Assembly (NCBI RefSeq): GCF_004362215.1
Contig: NZ_SNWR01000001.1
Span: forward strand, 6,182,001-6,246,000
Direction of reading: 5' to 3'
Length of the DNA: 64,000 nt
Source: Paractinoplanes brasiliensis
Lineage (GTDB): Bacteria; Actinomycetota; Actinomycetes; Mycobacteriales; Micromonosporaceae
The translations under genes and the position numbers were made by a program. The notes below the pieces were generated by a model. It was not told where the DNA came from. It saw nothing but the letters and a program-made list of their open reading frames with translations, and did no database searches. Shown here one piece after another: positions 30,721 to 39,364 of this stretch; the first letter of the stretch is position 1, and each line of letters begins with the position of its first letter.

Positions 30721-33702
30721 TCAGGCGGTGACCGCCATGACCGTCTGGCCTATCCCCGTTGTGCCGTCGCCGTAAGCGACCAGGCCCAGATATCTGGCGC
30801 CCGCCGTCAGGCCGGTCCACGCCGCCGTCACTGTGACCGGCTGACCCCGGGTGACCGTCTGGACCGGCGGGGTCGCCGTCAGATTGCCGGCCGGGGTGTC
30901 GCCGACGATCCACGAGTGGTGCTTCACATCCAGCTCACTGGTCCCGGGCGCGGCGGCGAACAGAACCACGTAGATGTCGTACGTACCCGGGGCCAGCGTC
31001 AGCCGTTCCTCGGCCGTAGCCCCCGCGCTCGAGCCCACCAGGGTCGTGGTGCCGGCCCGGTAGGCGAACAGGTCGAGGTCGGTGCCGTCCGGATGGTCGG
31101 CGTCGAAGGTCGCCGACCGGGCCAGACGGGTGCCGGCCGGCACGGTGAGCGTCACCTTGGCGACCGCCGGGCCGGCCGCCGGGGCGCCGGTGTCGAAGTC
31201 CGGCTCCGTGCCGACCAGGTGCAGGCTGTTCACCGTGGACGGCACCAGACCGGCCGGGGTGGCGGTCAGTGTGCCGGAGAATCCAGGGGTGACGCGCAGC
31301 GCGGCCGACCCGCTGACCCCGCTGCCGGCGACCTCGCGCGGCGCGGCGAGCGCCACTGGCCGGATCGCGATCGGGCTGCGTACGTCGGACGAGATGAGCC
31401 CGTTTGCCCCGGCCTTGTTGACCCACGTCAGCGCGCCGAACGTCCACTGCCCGATCGCCGCGTCGGTGCGGGTCACGGTCACCTTGAACGAGGTGGACTT
31501 GCCGGGCAGGATCACGAAGCGCTTCGGCGTGACCGTCACCGTGGTGCCGGCCGGCGCCTGGATCTTCGCCTCGTAGACGCCGGGCAGCTTGCTGACGTTC
31601 TTCACCGTACGGGTGACGGTCTGCTGACCGGCCAGGTCACCGACGGCGATCGACGGATAGTTCAGGTTGCTCGGGTCGGCCGAGCCGTACTCGTCGCACG
31701 CCGCACCGGTGGCGCCGCTGCCGCACGCGAAGCGGATCCACTCGGGATAGGTGGAGTCGTACACCAGGCCCGGCCGGTACGCGGGTCCGGGCCGCACATG
31801 TCCGGCGCCGAAGTCCAGCGGTGTCGCGGCGGCGCCGGCCCGCTGGATCGGCTGACCGGAGTTGTCGGTCTGACCGGCCGTGGTCATCATGGCCGACTTG
31901 ACCCACATCGGCGACCAGCCGGGGTTCTCGCTGATCATCAGGGCTGCCAGCCCGGCGATGTGCGGGCTCGACATCGACGTGCCGGAGTAGGCGTCCCACG
32001 TTCGGCCGAGGTTGCCCGGAGGCGCCACCGGCGCCACGACGTCCACGCCGGGCGCCGTGATGTCCGGCTTGAGCAGGTCACCGTTGCCGGCCAGGGCCGG
32101 GCCCCGGGACGAGAAGGCTGCCATCTCCGGCGCCCGGACCTTGACCTGGGTGCCGGCCGACAGGGTGGCTGTGGCGCCCGCGGTCGCCGCGTATGCCTTG
32201 ACCGCCAGGCCGGCCGCGCTGTTGACGTGGATACTCGGCACAAAGTGGTAGTCGGCGTTGAGCGAGTTGTCGGGGTTGTTGTAGAGGATCATCCCGACTC
32301 CACCGGCCTGCTTGACGGCAAGGCTCTTGTCCGTACGGGCGTTGCCGCCGCGAAGGCAGAGCACAACCTTGCCGGTCACCTTGGCCGGGTCGAGCCGGCC
32401 GGAGTAGCAGAGCTGCACCTCGGACGCCGGGGCATCGGACAGGCCGGCCTGCACCGAGTCGATCAAGGGCGCCGACGGGACGGCGGTGCCCTGACCGACG
32501 CCCTGGTAGGTGGTGCCGTTGCCGAGGGTCACCGACTTCTCGTAGCCGCGGTCGTGTGTGCTGGCGGCGACGGTGGTGATCCAGGGCGAGTTGTGCGCGA
32601 CCGTGCTCGCGCCGGGGCCGCTGTTGCCGGCCGAGGCGGCCACGAAGACGCCGGCGTTGGCCGCGTTGAGGAAGGCCAGCTCGACGGGGTCGACGAACGA
32701 AGAGGTGGATCCGGAGATCGAGTAGTTGATGACGTCGACGCCGTCGGCGACCGCGGCGTTGATCGCGGCGACCAGGTCGACGGTGCTGCCGCTACTGCCG
32801 CCTCCCTGGTCCCACAGAGCTTTGTAGACGGCGAGCCGGGCGGCCGGCGCCATGCCTGACGCCTTGCCTACGACGCGGCTGTCGATGGTCGCGTCCACGT
32901 TGTGGCCGCCGACTGCGGTGCCCGCAGTGTGCGAGCCGTGCCCGTTGAAGTCGCGCGGTGACCGGAACTCGCCCGGATTGGTCTCGTCGAGCGTGCCCTC
33001 GGTGAAGTAGCGGGCGCCGATCAGCTTGTTGTTGCAGGTGACGTTGCGGGCCGGGTCGGTCTCCTCACCGCGCTGACACACGCCGCGCCACTTCGCGTCG
33101 ATGACGCGCTGGTCCGGCCGGGGGTTCGGTAGCGCGGCGAATGCCGGGTTCTCCGGCCAGATGCCCGAGTCGATCACGCCGACGATCACGCCGAGGCCGG
33201 CCTTGGCCGAGCCGCCGAACTCGCGCTGCCACACACCGCCCCGGCCGGTCAGCCCGAGCATCTCCGGCGTGGAGATGGTGTCGGCCTTGTGGACGGTGTT
33301 CTTCGAGACCGCGAGCACGCCGGGGCTGCGGCGCAGGGTGTCGGCCTCGGCGGCGGACATCCGGGCCGCGTAGCCGCTGAACGCGACGTCGTACTCGTAG
33401 AGGGTCTCGGCGGCCGAGATCCCGGCCCGGCGCTGCGTTCGTTGCCGTTCGGACTTCAGATGGGTCCGGTAGGCCTTGGCGGCGCTGCTGCCCAAGTCGA
33501 TCTTCTTGCCGGGCGCCGGCCGTGTCGCCGGGATGCCCGATACCCCGCCGACGTAGGTGGCCACGGGCGGCGCGGCCAGTTGCACTATGTAGAGGCTGGA
33601 AGCCGGGGCCGGCGCCCCACGGGCTACGCCGGCGTCGGCGGCCACCAAGACCGCCGACATGGCGACGGCCAAGGCGATCCGGACGGGTCGTTTCGATGAC
33701 AC
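30721..33702 (-). CDS. Secreted S8 (subtilisin-like) serine peptidase with PA domain
   Basis: A 993-residue secreted protease. It has a signal peptide ending near VARGAPA, an I9-type propeptide (LYIVQLAAPPVATYVG ... YEYDVAFSGYAARM), and the S8 catalytic domain: Asp178 in GVIVGVIDSGIWPE, His255 in DFNGHGSHTAGT, oxyanion Asn360 in AASAGNSGPG and Ser576 in YSGTSMSSPHIAG. A protease-associated domain is inserted at about 410-520 (GKVVLCLRGGNARTDKS). The C-terminus has a fibronectin-III-like domain and a further beta domain, as in cucumisin-type subtilases. GTG at 33702 is preferred because GGAGG lies 6 nt upstream; ATG at 33708 sits directly on that GGAGG. Confidence 0.95.
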   Translation of the reverse strand: MSSKRPVRIALAVAMSAVLVAADAGVARGAPAPASSLYIVQLAAPPVATYVGGVSGIPATRPAPGKKIDLGSSAAKAYRTHLKSERQRTQRRAGISAAETLYEYDVAFSGYAARMSAAEADTLRRSPGVLAVSKNTVHKADTISTPEMLGLTGRGGVWQREFGGSAKAGLGVIVGVIDSGIWPENPAFAALPNPRPDQRVIDAKWRGVCQRGEETDPARNVTCNNKLIGARYFTEGTLDETNPGEFRSPRDFNGHGSHTAGTAVGGHNVDATIDSRVVGKASGMAPAARLAVYKALWDQGGGSSGSTVDLVAAINAAVADGVDVINYSISGSTSSFVDPVELAFLNAANAGVFVAASAGNSGPGASTVAHNSPWITTVAASTHDRGYEKSVTLGNGTTYQGVGQGTAVPSAPLIDSVQAGLSDAPASEVQLCYSGRLDPAKVTGKVVLCLRGGNARTDKSLAVKQAGGVGMILYNNPDNSLNADYHFVPSIHVNSAAGLAVKAYAATAGATATLSAGTQVKVRAPEMAAFSSRGPALAGNGDLLKPDITAPGVDVVAPVAPPGNLGRTWDAYSGTSMSSPHIAGLAALMISENPGWSPMWVKSAMMTTAGQTDNSGQPIQRAGAAATPLDFGAGHVRPGPAYRPGLVYDSTYPEWIRFACGSGATGAACDEYGSADPSNLNYPSIAVGDLAGQQTVTRTVKNVSKLPGVYEAKIQAPAGTTVTVTPKRFVILPGKSTSFKVTVTRTDAAIGQWTFGALTWVNKAGANGLISSDVRSPIAIRPVALAAPREVAGSGVSGSAALRVTPGFSGTLTATPAGLVPSTVNSLHLVGTEPDFDTGAPAAGPAVAKVTLTVPAGTRLARSATFDADHPDGTDLDLFAYRAGTTTLVGSSAGATAEERLTLAPGTYDIYVVLFAAAPGTSELDVKHHSWIVGDTPAGNLTATPPVQTVTRGQPVTVTAAWTGLTAGARYLGLVAYGDGTTGIGQTVMAVTA

Positions 33703-33791
33703 GGGCATCCTCCGATGCTCGATCGAACGCTCACAATGGCCAGAGCCTATTGACAAACGTCGACCTGTTGGAAGATCTCGCGACGGTCCTA

Positions 33792-34040
33792 ATGCGGGAG
33801 GATGAGGGAACGTTGGCCAAGAATCTGCGCACCTTGACCGGAACGGTGTCGGCTGGAGTCGAGCACCAGTGCCTGCTACTCGATGGATACCTGCTTGTCG
33901 GAGGTGACCGCTCGGTCATCCGGGCCGGCGCGCGCCTCACCGTGACTGGCGAGGTCGTGCCCGACCTCATCACAAATTGCCAGCAAGGCACGCCGTTAAT
34001 GGTGATTTCCGTTCGCCCCGCCTTTGATATCAACAATTGA
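33792..34040 (+). CDS. Small conserved-looking protein (DUF5818-like)
   Basis: An 82-residue frame reading KNLRTLTGTVSAGVEHQCLL, LDGYLLVGGDRSVIRAGARL, TVTGEVVPDLITNCQQGTPL, MVISV. The G-T-V-xx-GVE-xx-C-LLL ... G-V-V-P-D-L-x-T-x-CQQGTP pattern, with two cysteines, is a small beta-barrel found as a lone gene in many bacteria; I associate it with DUF5818-type proteins but am not certain. ATG at 33792 is assumed; a TTG at 33813 with GAGGATGAGGGA before it is a good alternative. It is divergent from the subtilase. Its function is unknown. Confidence 0.6.
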   Translation: MREDEGTLAKNLRTLTGTVSAGVEHQCLLLDGYLLVGGDRSVIRAGARLTVTGEVVPDLITNCQQGTPLMVISVRPAFDINN

Positions 34041-34222
34041 CCATATAGGCAATGTTGCATAGGGTAGCCATCAAATTACTTAACGCTCATGATCCTCTTG
34101 GTGTGGGAGGTCTCATCGATTACGTTTGAGGCACCGGCGTAGTCAGCGTGGTCTCCGATCGGGGGCGCTGCCGTCGCGTATCTCGTCGTCGGCGCATCCG
34201 CAACCTCGAGGACGGGAGAGCC

Positions 34223-35671
34223 ATGGCGTCCTACCTGGAAGCGCGGGTCGAGGGCGACCTGCGGGCACTTCTGCAGCAACACGATCTGCTCCGCACGCTG
34301 GTCGATGCGTTCGGATCGCCGCTCAACCTGGTGCTACCGGATCAGCTCGTCGGCAACGTCGAGGCTTTCCGGGCGGTCCATCGCGATCATCGGTTGGCCG
34401 GGCAGATCTTCTTCGCGCACAAAGCCAACCGATCGAGCGCACTGGTGCGCGAACTCGCGGCCACCGACGCCGGCATCGACGTCGCGTCGCTCGGCGAGCT
34501 GCAGCACGCGTTGGGCGCCGGATTCGCCGGCCACCGCATCATGGCCACTGGTCCGAAGAGCCGGGATTTCCTCTGGCTGGCGGCCCGGGTCGGCGCTGTC
34601 GTCAACGCTGACTCGACGGCCGAGCTGACCGAGCTGGCCGGCCTGGTCGCGGCGCACGGGCTTCCCCCGGTCCGGGTGATGGCCCGGCTTTCCGGGTTCT
34701 CCCCGGCCGGGGTCAACGTCCTCGTCCGCGCCAGCCGATTCGGCATCCCCGCCGACGATCTCGGTCCGCTGTGGGAAGTCCTCGAGAAGTACCGCGACGA
34801 GCTCGATCTGCACGGCTTCGCTTACCACCTCGACACCGTCGGACTTCCCGAAAAGATCGCCGCGCTCGAGGGCTGCCTCCGTGTCCTCGACGAGGCGCTC
34901 GAGCGTGGGCTGAACCCGGTCGCAGTCGACATCGGCGGCGGATTCGGCGTCAACTATCTGGCTCACGGCGCGCAGTGGGAACAGTGGACAACCGAGCTGA
35001 CCAGCGCGGTCCTCGGGCGAACCCCTCCACTGACCTGGAACGGTCACGGCTACGGCCTGCGCAACGAGAACGGCAAGGTTCGCGGCGTGCTCGGTCTCTA
35101 TCCCGCCTACCGGCCGCTGACCGGTGCGGCTTATCTCGACCGGTTGCTGGCGAGTGAATCGCCGTCGCTGCGCCGTCCGCTGGGCTCGCTGCTGCTGGAG
35201 AGCATGGGGGAGCTCTACACCGAGCCGGGCCGGGCGTTGCTCGACCAGTGCGGCGTGGTCCTGACCAGGGTCGAGGAGGTTCGACCCGGCCCGGGCGGCG
35301 ACCTGTTGATCCGGGTCGCGGCCAACGCGCGCGACATCAGCCTCGAGGAACACGGCGTGCTGCTCGACCCGGTGCTGGTGGGCGGCGATCGGCCCGGCGG
35401 CGACGGCCCGTACGGGGTTTATCTGCTCGGCAACCTCTGTCTCGAGTCCGACCTGATCACCCGGCGCAAAGTGTTTCTGCCGACCCTGCCGAGCCCCGGT
35501 GACCTGCTCGCGTTCCCCAACACGGCCGGCTACTTCATGGACTTCAGCGCCGGGCGGCCGCTGATGCAGCCCACCGCTCAGACCATCGCGGCCTACCGCG
35601 ACGGCGGCTCCTGGCTGTGGTGCCTGGACGAGCAGTACTGGCCCGTCGACCGCCGAGAGGGGACAGCATGA
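34223..35671 (+). CDS. Y4yA-like PLP-dependent decarboxylase (fold type III)
   Basis: A 482-residue protein of the ornithine/diaminopimelate decarboxylase fold. The PLP lysine is Lys67 in QIFFAHKANRSSALVREL. The barrel includes the GIDVASLGELQHAL strand and the phosphate-binding VDIGGGFGVNY. The C-terminal beta domain has ELYTEPGRALLDQCG and the active-site cysteine segment LLGNLCLESDLITRR. Overall it matches the Y4yA family of unknown substrate, larger than LysA (about 420). Its stop overlaps the next gene (ATGA). It starts a three-gene PLP operon with CysK-rhodanese and SufS-like enzymes, so a sulfur-containing or beta-substituted amino acid is a plausible substrate (inference). Confidence 0.85.
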   Translation: MASYLEARVEGDLRALLQQHDLLRTLVDAFGSPLNLVLPDQLVGNVEAFRAVHRDHRLAGQIFFAHKANRSSALVRELAATDAGIDVASLGELQHALGAGFAGHRIMATGPKSRDFLWLAARVGAVVNADSTAELTELAGLVAAHGLPPVRVMARLSGFSPAGVNVLVRASRFGIPADDLGPLWEVLEKYRDELDLHGFAYHLDTVGLPEKIAALEGCLRVLDEALERGLNPVAVDIGGGFGVNYLAHGAQWEQWTTELTSAVLGRTPPLTWNGHGYGLRNENGKVRGVLGLYPAYRPLTGAAYLDRLLASESPSLRRPLGSLLLESMGELYTEPGRALLDQCGVVLTRVEEVRPGPGGDLLIRVAANARDISLEEHGVLLDPVLVGGDRPGGDGPYGVYLLGNLCLESDLITRRKVFLPTLPSPGDLLAFPNTAGYFMDFSAGRPLMQPTAQTIAAYRDGGSWLWCLDEQYWPVDRREGTA

Positions 35672-36987
35672 AGTACGACAGCATCACCGAGGTCATCGGC
35701 GACACGCCGCTGGTGCGCATCGACCAAGCGGTGCACGGCCTGCGCCACATCGACCTGTACGCCAAGATGGAGCTGCTCAACCCGTTCGGGTCGCTCAAGG
35801 ACCGGGCCGCGTGGAACATGGTGCGGCCGCATCTGGCGGGGGCCGCCGAGCGCGGCGACACTCTGGTCGAACTGTCCAGTGGCAACACCGCCAAAGCCCT
35901 TGCGTTGATCGCCGGCCTGCACGGGTTGCCGTTTCGCAGCGTGACCAACCGGATGAAGGTCCCGGAAATCAAGGACCTGCTGCTCCTGCTGGGCGCGGAG
36001 ATCGACGAGCTGCCCGGCCGGGCCGAGTGCCTCGACCCCACCGACACCGACGACCCGCTGACCCGCATGTACCAGACCATTACGGCCGGCGGCGCGGGCT
36101 TCCTGCACACGGACCAGTACTTCAACGACCTCAACGTCGAGGCTCACGCCCGGGGGACCGGCCCGGAGATCGTCGCCGACCTGGGCGGCCTGGTGCCCGA
36201 CTACTTCATCGCCTGCGTCGGCACCGCAGGCTCCTCCACCGGCGTCGCCCGCGCGCTGCGCGAGCACGACCCCACCGTTACCGTCGTCGGCCTGGTGGCG
36301 GAGAAGTCCGACTTCATTCCGGGGATCCGCAACATCGACGAGGTGCACGAGGTGGGACTGTTCGACCCGGAGGTCTATGACGCCATCGAGACGATCAGCG
36401 CCGACGACGCGATCGACGGGCTGCTGACCCTGGTGCGCCGCTGCGGCACCCTGGCCGGGCCGACCGGGGGCGGCGCCTATCAGGGCGCCGTGCGTCACCT
36501 GCGCCGTCTGGACGCGGAGCTCACCGAACGCCGTACGGCGGTGTTCATCGTCTGCGACCGTGTCGAGAGCTACATGAGTTACGTCCGGGAGCGCCGCCCG
36601 GAGCTGTTCCGGCAGCCGGCGCGGGGCAACAGCGTCGGCACGCTCACCGGTGACGAGCTGGCCGCCGCCAAGGTCGTCGGGGTCGCCGACGCCCAGGAGT
36701 GGATCGTCAAGGACGACCCGCTGATCGTCGATCTGCGTAGCGCGTTCGCCTACCGGGCCCGGCACCTGGAGGGATCGGTCAACATCGTCGACGAGCTGTT
36801 CGGCGAGATGCTGCAGGGCGGTCTGCCCTTCGGACGTGGCCGGCCGGTGTTGCTGGTCTGCCCGGTCGGGGAGAAATCGGCACGCTATGCGGCGCTGCTC
36901 ACCAGGATGGGCCATCCCGATGCGCGCTCCCTCGACGGTGGCGTCATCGCTTGGCGGGACGCGGGCGCGGCTCTGGTACGCGACTGA
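35668..36987 (+). CDS. Cysteine-synthase-like enzyme fused to a rhodanese domain
   Basis: A 439-residue fusion. Residues 1-320 are a fold type II PLP enzyme: IGDTPLVRIDQ, PLP lysine Lys44 in NPFGSLKDRAA, substrate loop LVELSSGNTAKALALIA, and phosphate loop CVGTAGSSTGVAR. Residues about 345-439 are a rhodanese: DPLIVDLRSAFAYRARHLEG and the catalytic loop LLVCPVGEKSARYA with Cys398. A persulfide on the rhodanese cysteine could supply sulfur directly to the aminoacrylate formed in the PLP domain. Cystathionine- or diaminopropionate-type chemistry is also possible. The ATG at 35668 overlaps the previous stop; the next gene starts 1 nt after this one. Confidence 0.88.
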   Translation: MKYDSITEVIGDTPLVRIDQAVHGLRHIDLYAKMELLNPFGSLKDRAAWNMVRPHLAGAAERGDTLVELSSGNTAKALALIAGLHGLPFRSVTNRMKVPEIKDLLLLLGAEIDELPGRAECLDPTDTDDPLTRMYQTITAGGAGFLHTDQYFNDLNVEAHARGTGPEIVADLGGLVPDYFIACVGTAGSSTGVARALREHDPTVTVVGLVAEKSDFIPGIRNIDEVHEVGLFDPEVYDAIETISADDAIDGLLTLVRRCGTLAGPTGGGAYQGAVRHLRRLDAELTERRTAVFIVCDRVESYMSYVRERRPELFRQPARGNSVGTLTGDELAAAKVVGVADAQEWIVKDDPLIVDLRSAFAYRARHLEGSVNIVDELFGEMLQGGLPFGRGRPVLLVCPVGEKSARYAALLTRMGHPDARSLDGGVIAWRDAGAALVRD

Positions 36988-36988
36988 T

Positions 36989-38221
36989 ATGAGCGTGCAG
37001 ACGGTGGTCGCCCGATACAACCACGGTGCGGCCTTTCCCGACGAGTTGCGTTCCTGGCAGGCGGCGTTGCGCCGGCAATTCCCCATCATCGTCGCCAATC
37101 CCGGCCTCGCCTACCTGGACAGCGCGGCCACCGCGCAGAAGCCCCAGCCGGTGCTCGACGCGGCCTGGGCCTATCTGAACAGTGAGAACGCCAACGCGAG
37201 CCGGGGTAGCTACACCTGGGGTAACCGGACCACGGAGCGCATCGAGCGGGCCCGCATGCGGGTACGGGCATTTCTCGACGACCCCGACCCCAGCCGCTCG
37301 GGGGTGCATTTCGTCAGCGGTGCGACCGAAGGTCTGCGCACTGTCGCGCGGGATTGGCTGACCGGATACCTGCGCGACGGTGACGAGATCATCATCCCGT
37401 ACGCCGATCACAGTGCGAACATGCTGCCCTGGCTGGAGGCCGTCCAATTACTGGACCGGCAAGGGATCCGGGTAATCGTGCACGAGATGCCGTACGACTC
37501 CGCCCAGGAGTACGACGTCGCGCGTCTGGCTCGGCTGGTCACCGACCGGACTCGTTTCATCGCCACGACCCAGGTGCATCATGTGTACGGCGGCGACATG
37601 AACGTGCACCGGCTGCGCCGGGTGGCCGGCCCCGGCGTGGTGATCTGCGTGGACGCCGCGCAAAGTGCGGGTCATCTGCCGATCTCCGTACGCGACCTCG
37701 ACGCCGACTTCGTGGTTTTCTCCGGCCACAAGGCGATGGCGCTGCCAGGCACCGGCGTCGTGTGGGCCGCCAACCGCCAGGGTCCGGTCTTCACCCCGGG
37801 CGGCTGGGCCGGCACCCCGAACACCAGCGGCATCGTCAGCCTGGCGGCCGCGCTCGATTGGCTCGACGCGGCCGGCACGACCCGGATTGCCCGGTGGACC
37901 GTCGCCTTGGGCGCGCGGCTGACCGATGGGCTGCGCCGGCTGCCCTCCTACGAGGTGCTCGGCTGTCAGGACAGCCTGCCCGCCGCCTCGGCCGTTCAGC
38001 AGCGTCACGGAATTATCACCTTCCGTCATCATCGGATCGGTTCCAATGACCTGGGCTTTGTTCTTGCCGACGCCGGTTTCCTGGTCCGGGCGGACGATCA
38101 CTGCCAGGGTGAGCGCGGTGAGAGAACCACATCGGTACGGGTCAGCCTGCATGTGTACAACACGGCGGAGGAGATCGACAGGCTCCTGAGCCTCCTCGCC
38201 GAGCTCGACACGCAAGCGTGA
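36989..38221 (+). CDS. SufS-like cysteine desulfurase / class V aminotransferase
   Basis: A 410-residue fold type I PLP enzyme: NPGLAYLDSAATAQKPQPVL at the N-terminus, HFVSGATEGLRTVARDWL, TTQVHHVYGGDMNVHRL, VDAAQSAGHLPISV and the PLP lysine Lys249 in VVFSGHKAMALPGTG. A cysteine in the active-site loop near the C-terminus (RADDHCQGERGE, Cys372) is where SufS carries its persulfide. It would take sulfur from cysteine and pass it on, most obviously to the rhodanese domain of the neighbouring CysK fusion. It lacks SufBCD/SufU neighbours, so it is not the Fe-S assembly enzyme by context. Confidence 0.87.
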   Translation: MSVQTVVARYNHGAAFPDELRSWQAALRRQFPIIVANPGLAYLDSAATAQKPQPVLDAAWAYLNSENANASRGSYTWGNRTTERIERARMRVRAFLDDPDPSRSGVHFVSGATEGLRTVARDWLTGYLRDGDEIIIPYADHSANMLPWLEAVQLLDRQGIRVIVHEMPYDSAQEYDVARLARLVTDRTRFIATTQVHHVYGGDMNVHRLRRVAGPGVVICVDAAQSAGHLPISVRDLDADFVVFSGHKAMALPGTGVVWAANRQGPVFTPGGWAGTPNTSGIVSLAAALDWLDAAGTTRIARWTVALGARLTDGLRRLPSYEVLGCQDSLPAASAVQQRHGIITFRHHRIGSNDLGFVLADAGFLVRADDHCQGERGERTTSVRVSLHVYNTAEEIDRLLSLLAELDTQA

Positions 38222-38236
38222 GAGCGACACGTTATC

Positions 38237-38258
38237 GAAAACGACTTCCGTTATAGTG
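38237..38258 (+). promoter_or_regulatory. Zur-like box and -10 element before the methyltransferase
   Basis: CGAAAACGACTTCCG (38237-38251) matches 11 of 15 positions of the actinobacterial Zur box TGAAAACGATTTTCA, which occurs in better form at 40602 and 46084. It is followed by TATAGT at 38253-38258, a good -10 box, so the site would sit in the -35/-10 spacer. Confidence 0.55.
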
Positions 38259-38318
38259 GTACGCACGGTGACCGCGCTGGCGGCACTCTCCCGCCCGCCA
38301 TTGATCCCGAGGCTGCCC

Positions 38319-39092
38319 ATGACCTCCACGTCGCAGGAACAGTTCGCCCCGGTCTCACCTGCTCCCGCCCTGACCCGGTCCTGGCGCCAGTCGTGGGACG
38401 AGGTCATGGCCGGATGCCTGCCCGGTCTCGGCGGTTTCGAGGAGGCGCTGATCGCCGCGACCGAGACGGTTCGCGGCGGCGCGCCGACGCGGGTTCTCGA
38501 CCTCGGCGGCGGGCCCGGCGTGATGGCCGAACGTCTGGCGGCCCGGTGGCCGGGAGCCGACGTGCGGCTGCTCGACCTCGACCCGGTGCTCCTGCTCCTG
38601 GCCGAGACCGCCGCCCCGGCCGGGGTCACCGTGCACCGCGCCGATCTGGCCTCGCCGCATTGGCCGGCCGCCGTCGTGGGCGCCGGGCCGGTCGATCTCG
38701 TGACGATCGTCATGACCATGCACTACCTGCCGGAGGAGCGGGCCGGCGAACTCTACCGGCAGGTCCGGGCGATACTGCGGCCCGGCGGTCTGATGGTCGT
38801 TGCGGACCTCATGCCCGACGGTGACCTCCCCTCCCTTGCGGGCTCTTCTCGTCCCGTCGCCGACGAGGCGGCGGCCGGCCTGGCCTGGACCAGGTGGTGG
38901 GAGGAGATCGAGCGCGAGCCCGCCCTCGTGCCGTGGCTCCGGCAGCGCGAAGCCCTGTTCGCCGATCGTGCGCCTGCGGAGTTCACTCCCGCCGAGACCT
39001 GGCACCGCCATGCGGCGCGCGCAGCCGGATTCCGAGAAGCCGGCGTTGTCTGGCGCAGCGGCGCTCATGCCGCCCTGTGCGCGATCGCCTGA
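38319..39092 (+). CDS. Class I SAM-dependent methyltransferase
   Basis: A 257-residue Rossmann methyltransferase: motif I is TRVLDLGGGPGVMAERLAAR, motif II DVRLLDLDPVLLLLAE, motif IV PVDLVTIVMTMHYLPEE, motif VI ILRPGGLMVVADLMPDG. The C-terminal ~80 residues carry a tryptophan-rich acceptor region (AGLAWTRWWEEIE). The acceptor is unknown. ATG at 38319 has CGAGG 7 nt upstream. The Zur-like box and -10 element before it suggest that zinc limitation induces it, apart from the PLP operon that ends 98 nt upstream. Confidence 0.85.
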   Translation: MTSTSQEQFAPVSPAPALTRSWRQSWDEVMAGCLPGLGGFEEALIAATETVRGGAPTRVLDLGGGPGVMAERLAARWPGADVRLLDLDPVLLLLAETAAPAGVTVHRADLASPHWPAAVVGAGPVDLVTIVMTMHYLPEERAGELYRQVRAILRPGGLMVVADLMPDGDLPSLAGSSRPVADEAAAGLAWTRWWEEIEREPALVPWLRQREALFADRAPAEFTPAETWHRHAARAAGFREAGVVWRSGAHAALCAIA

Positions 39093-39364
39093 CTTCTTCC
39101 CTGCGGTCCGCGCGTTGGTTGATCATCTGAGGGTTCGGCGCGACGGTCCAGGTCGCAGCCCGGGACCGACAAACCCTTCGCTGAGCCGCTGCCCCCTGAG
39201 CGAGCCGCGGTCGATCTGATCGCGCTGAACAGGACGGTCGCATCGTTCACCTCCCTCGGGACGATTCGACTAACCTGCTGGAGTCGCGGGCATCGACAAG
39301 CTGGCGGCCGAGCTGCATCCGTGAGCAAACGCCGGCCGGGAAATGCGTTGAGGTGTGTTCCGAC

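Noticed and set aside
30583..32859. A 758-codon open frame on the plus strand inside the subtilase gene
   Set aside because: Antisense shadow; the opposite strand encodes the Asp/His/Ser motifs of the peptidase in one uninterrupted frame.
33731..34060. A 109-codon minus-strand frame
   Set aside because: It is opposite the small protein at 33792, which has the protein-like pattern; the minus frame has none.
34076..34282. A 68-codon minus-strand frame before the Y4yA gene
   Set aside because: No family resemblance, no Shine-Dalgarno, and it overlaps the start of a strong gene on the other strand.
39093..39364. Possible gene between the methyltransferase and the beta-propeller
   Set aside because: Only short frames on both strands without any recognisable pattern; treated as intergenic.
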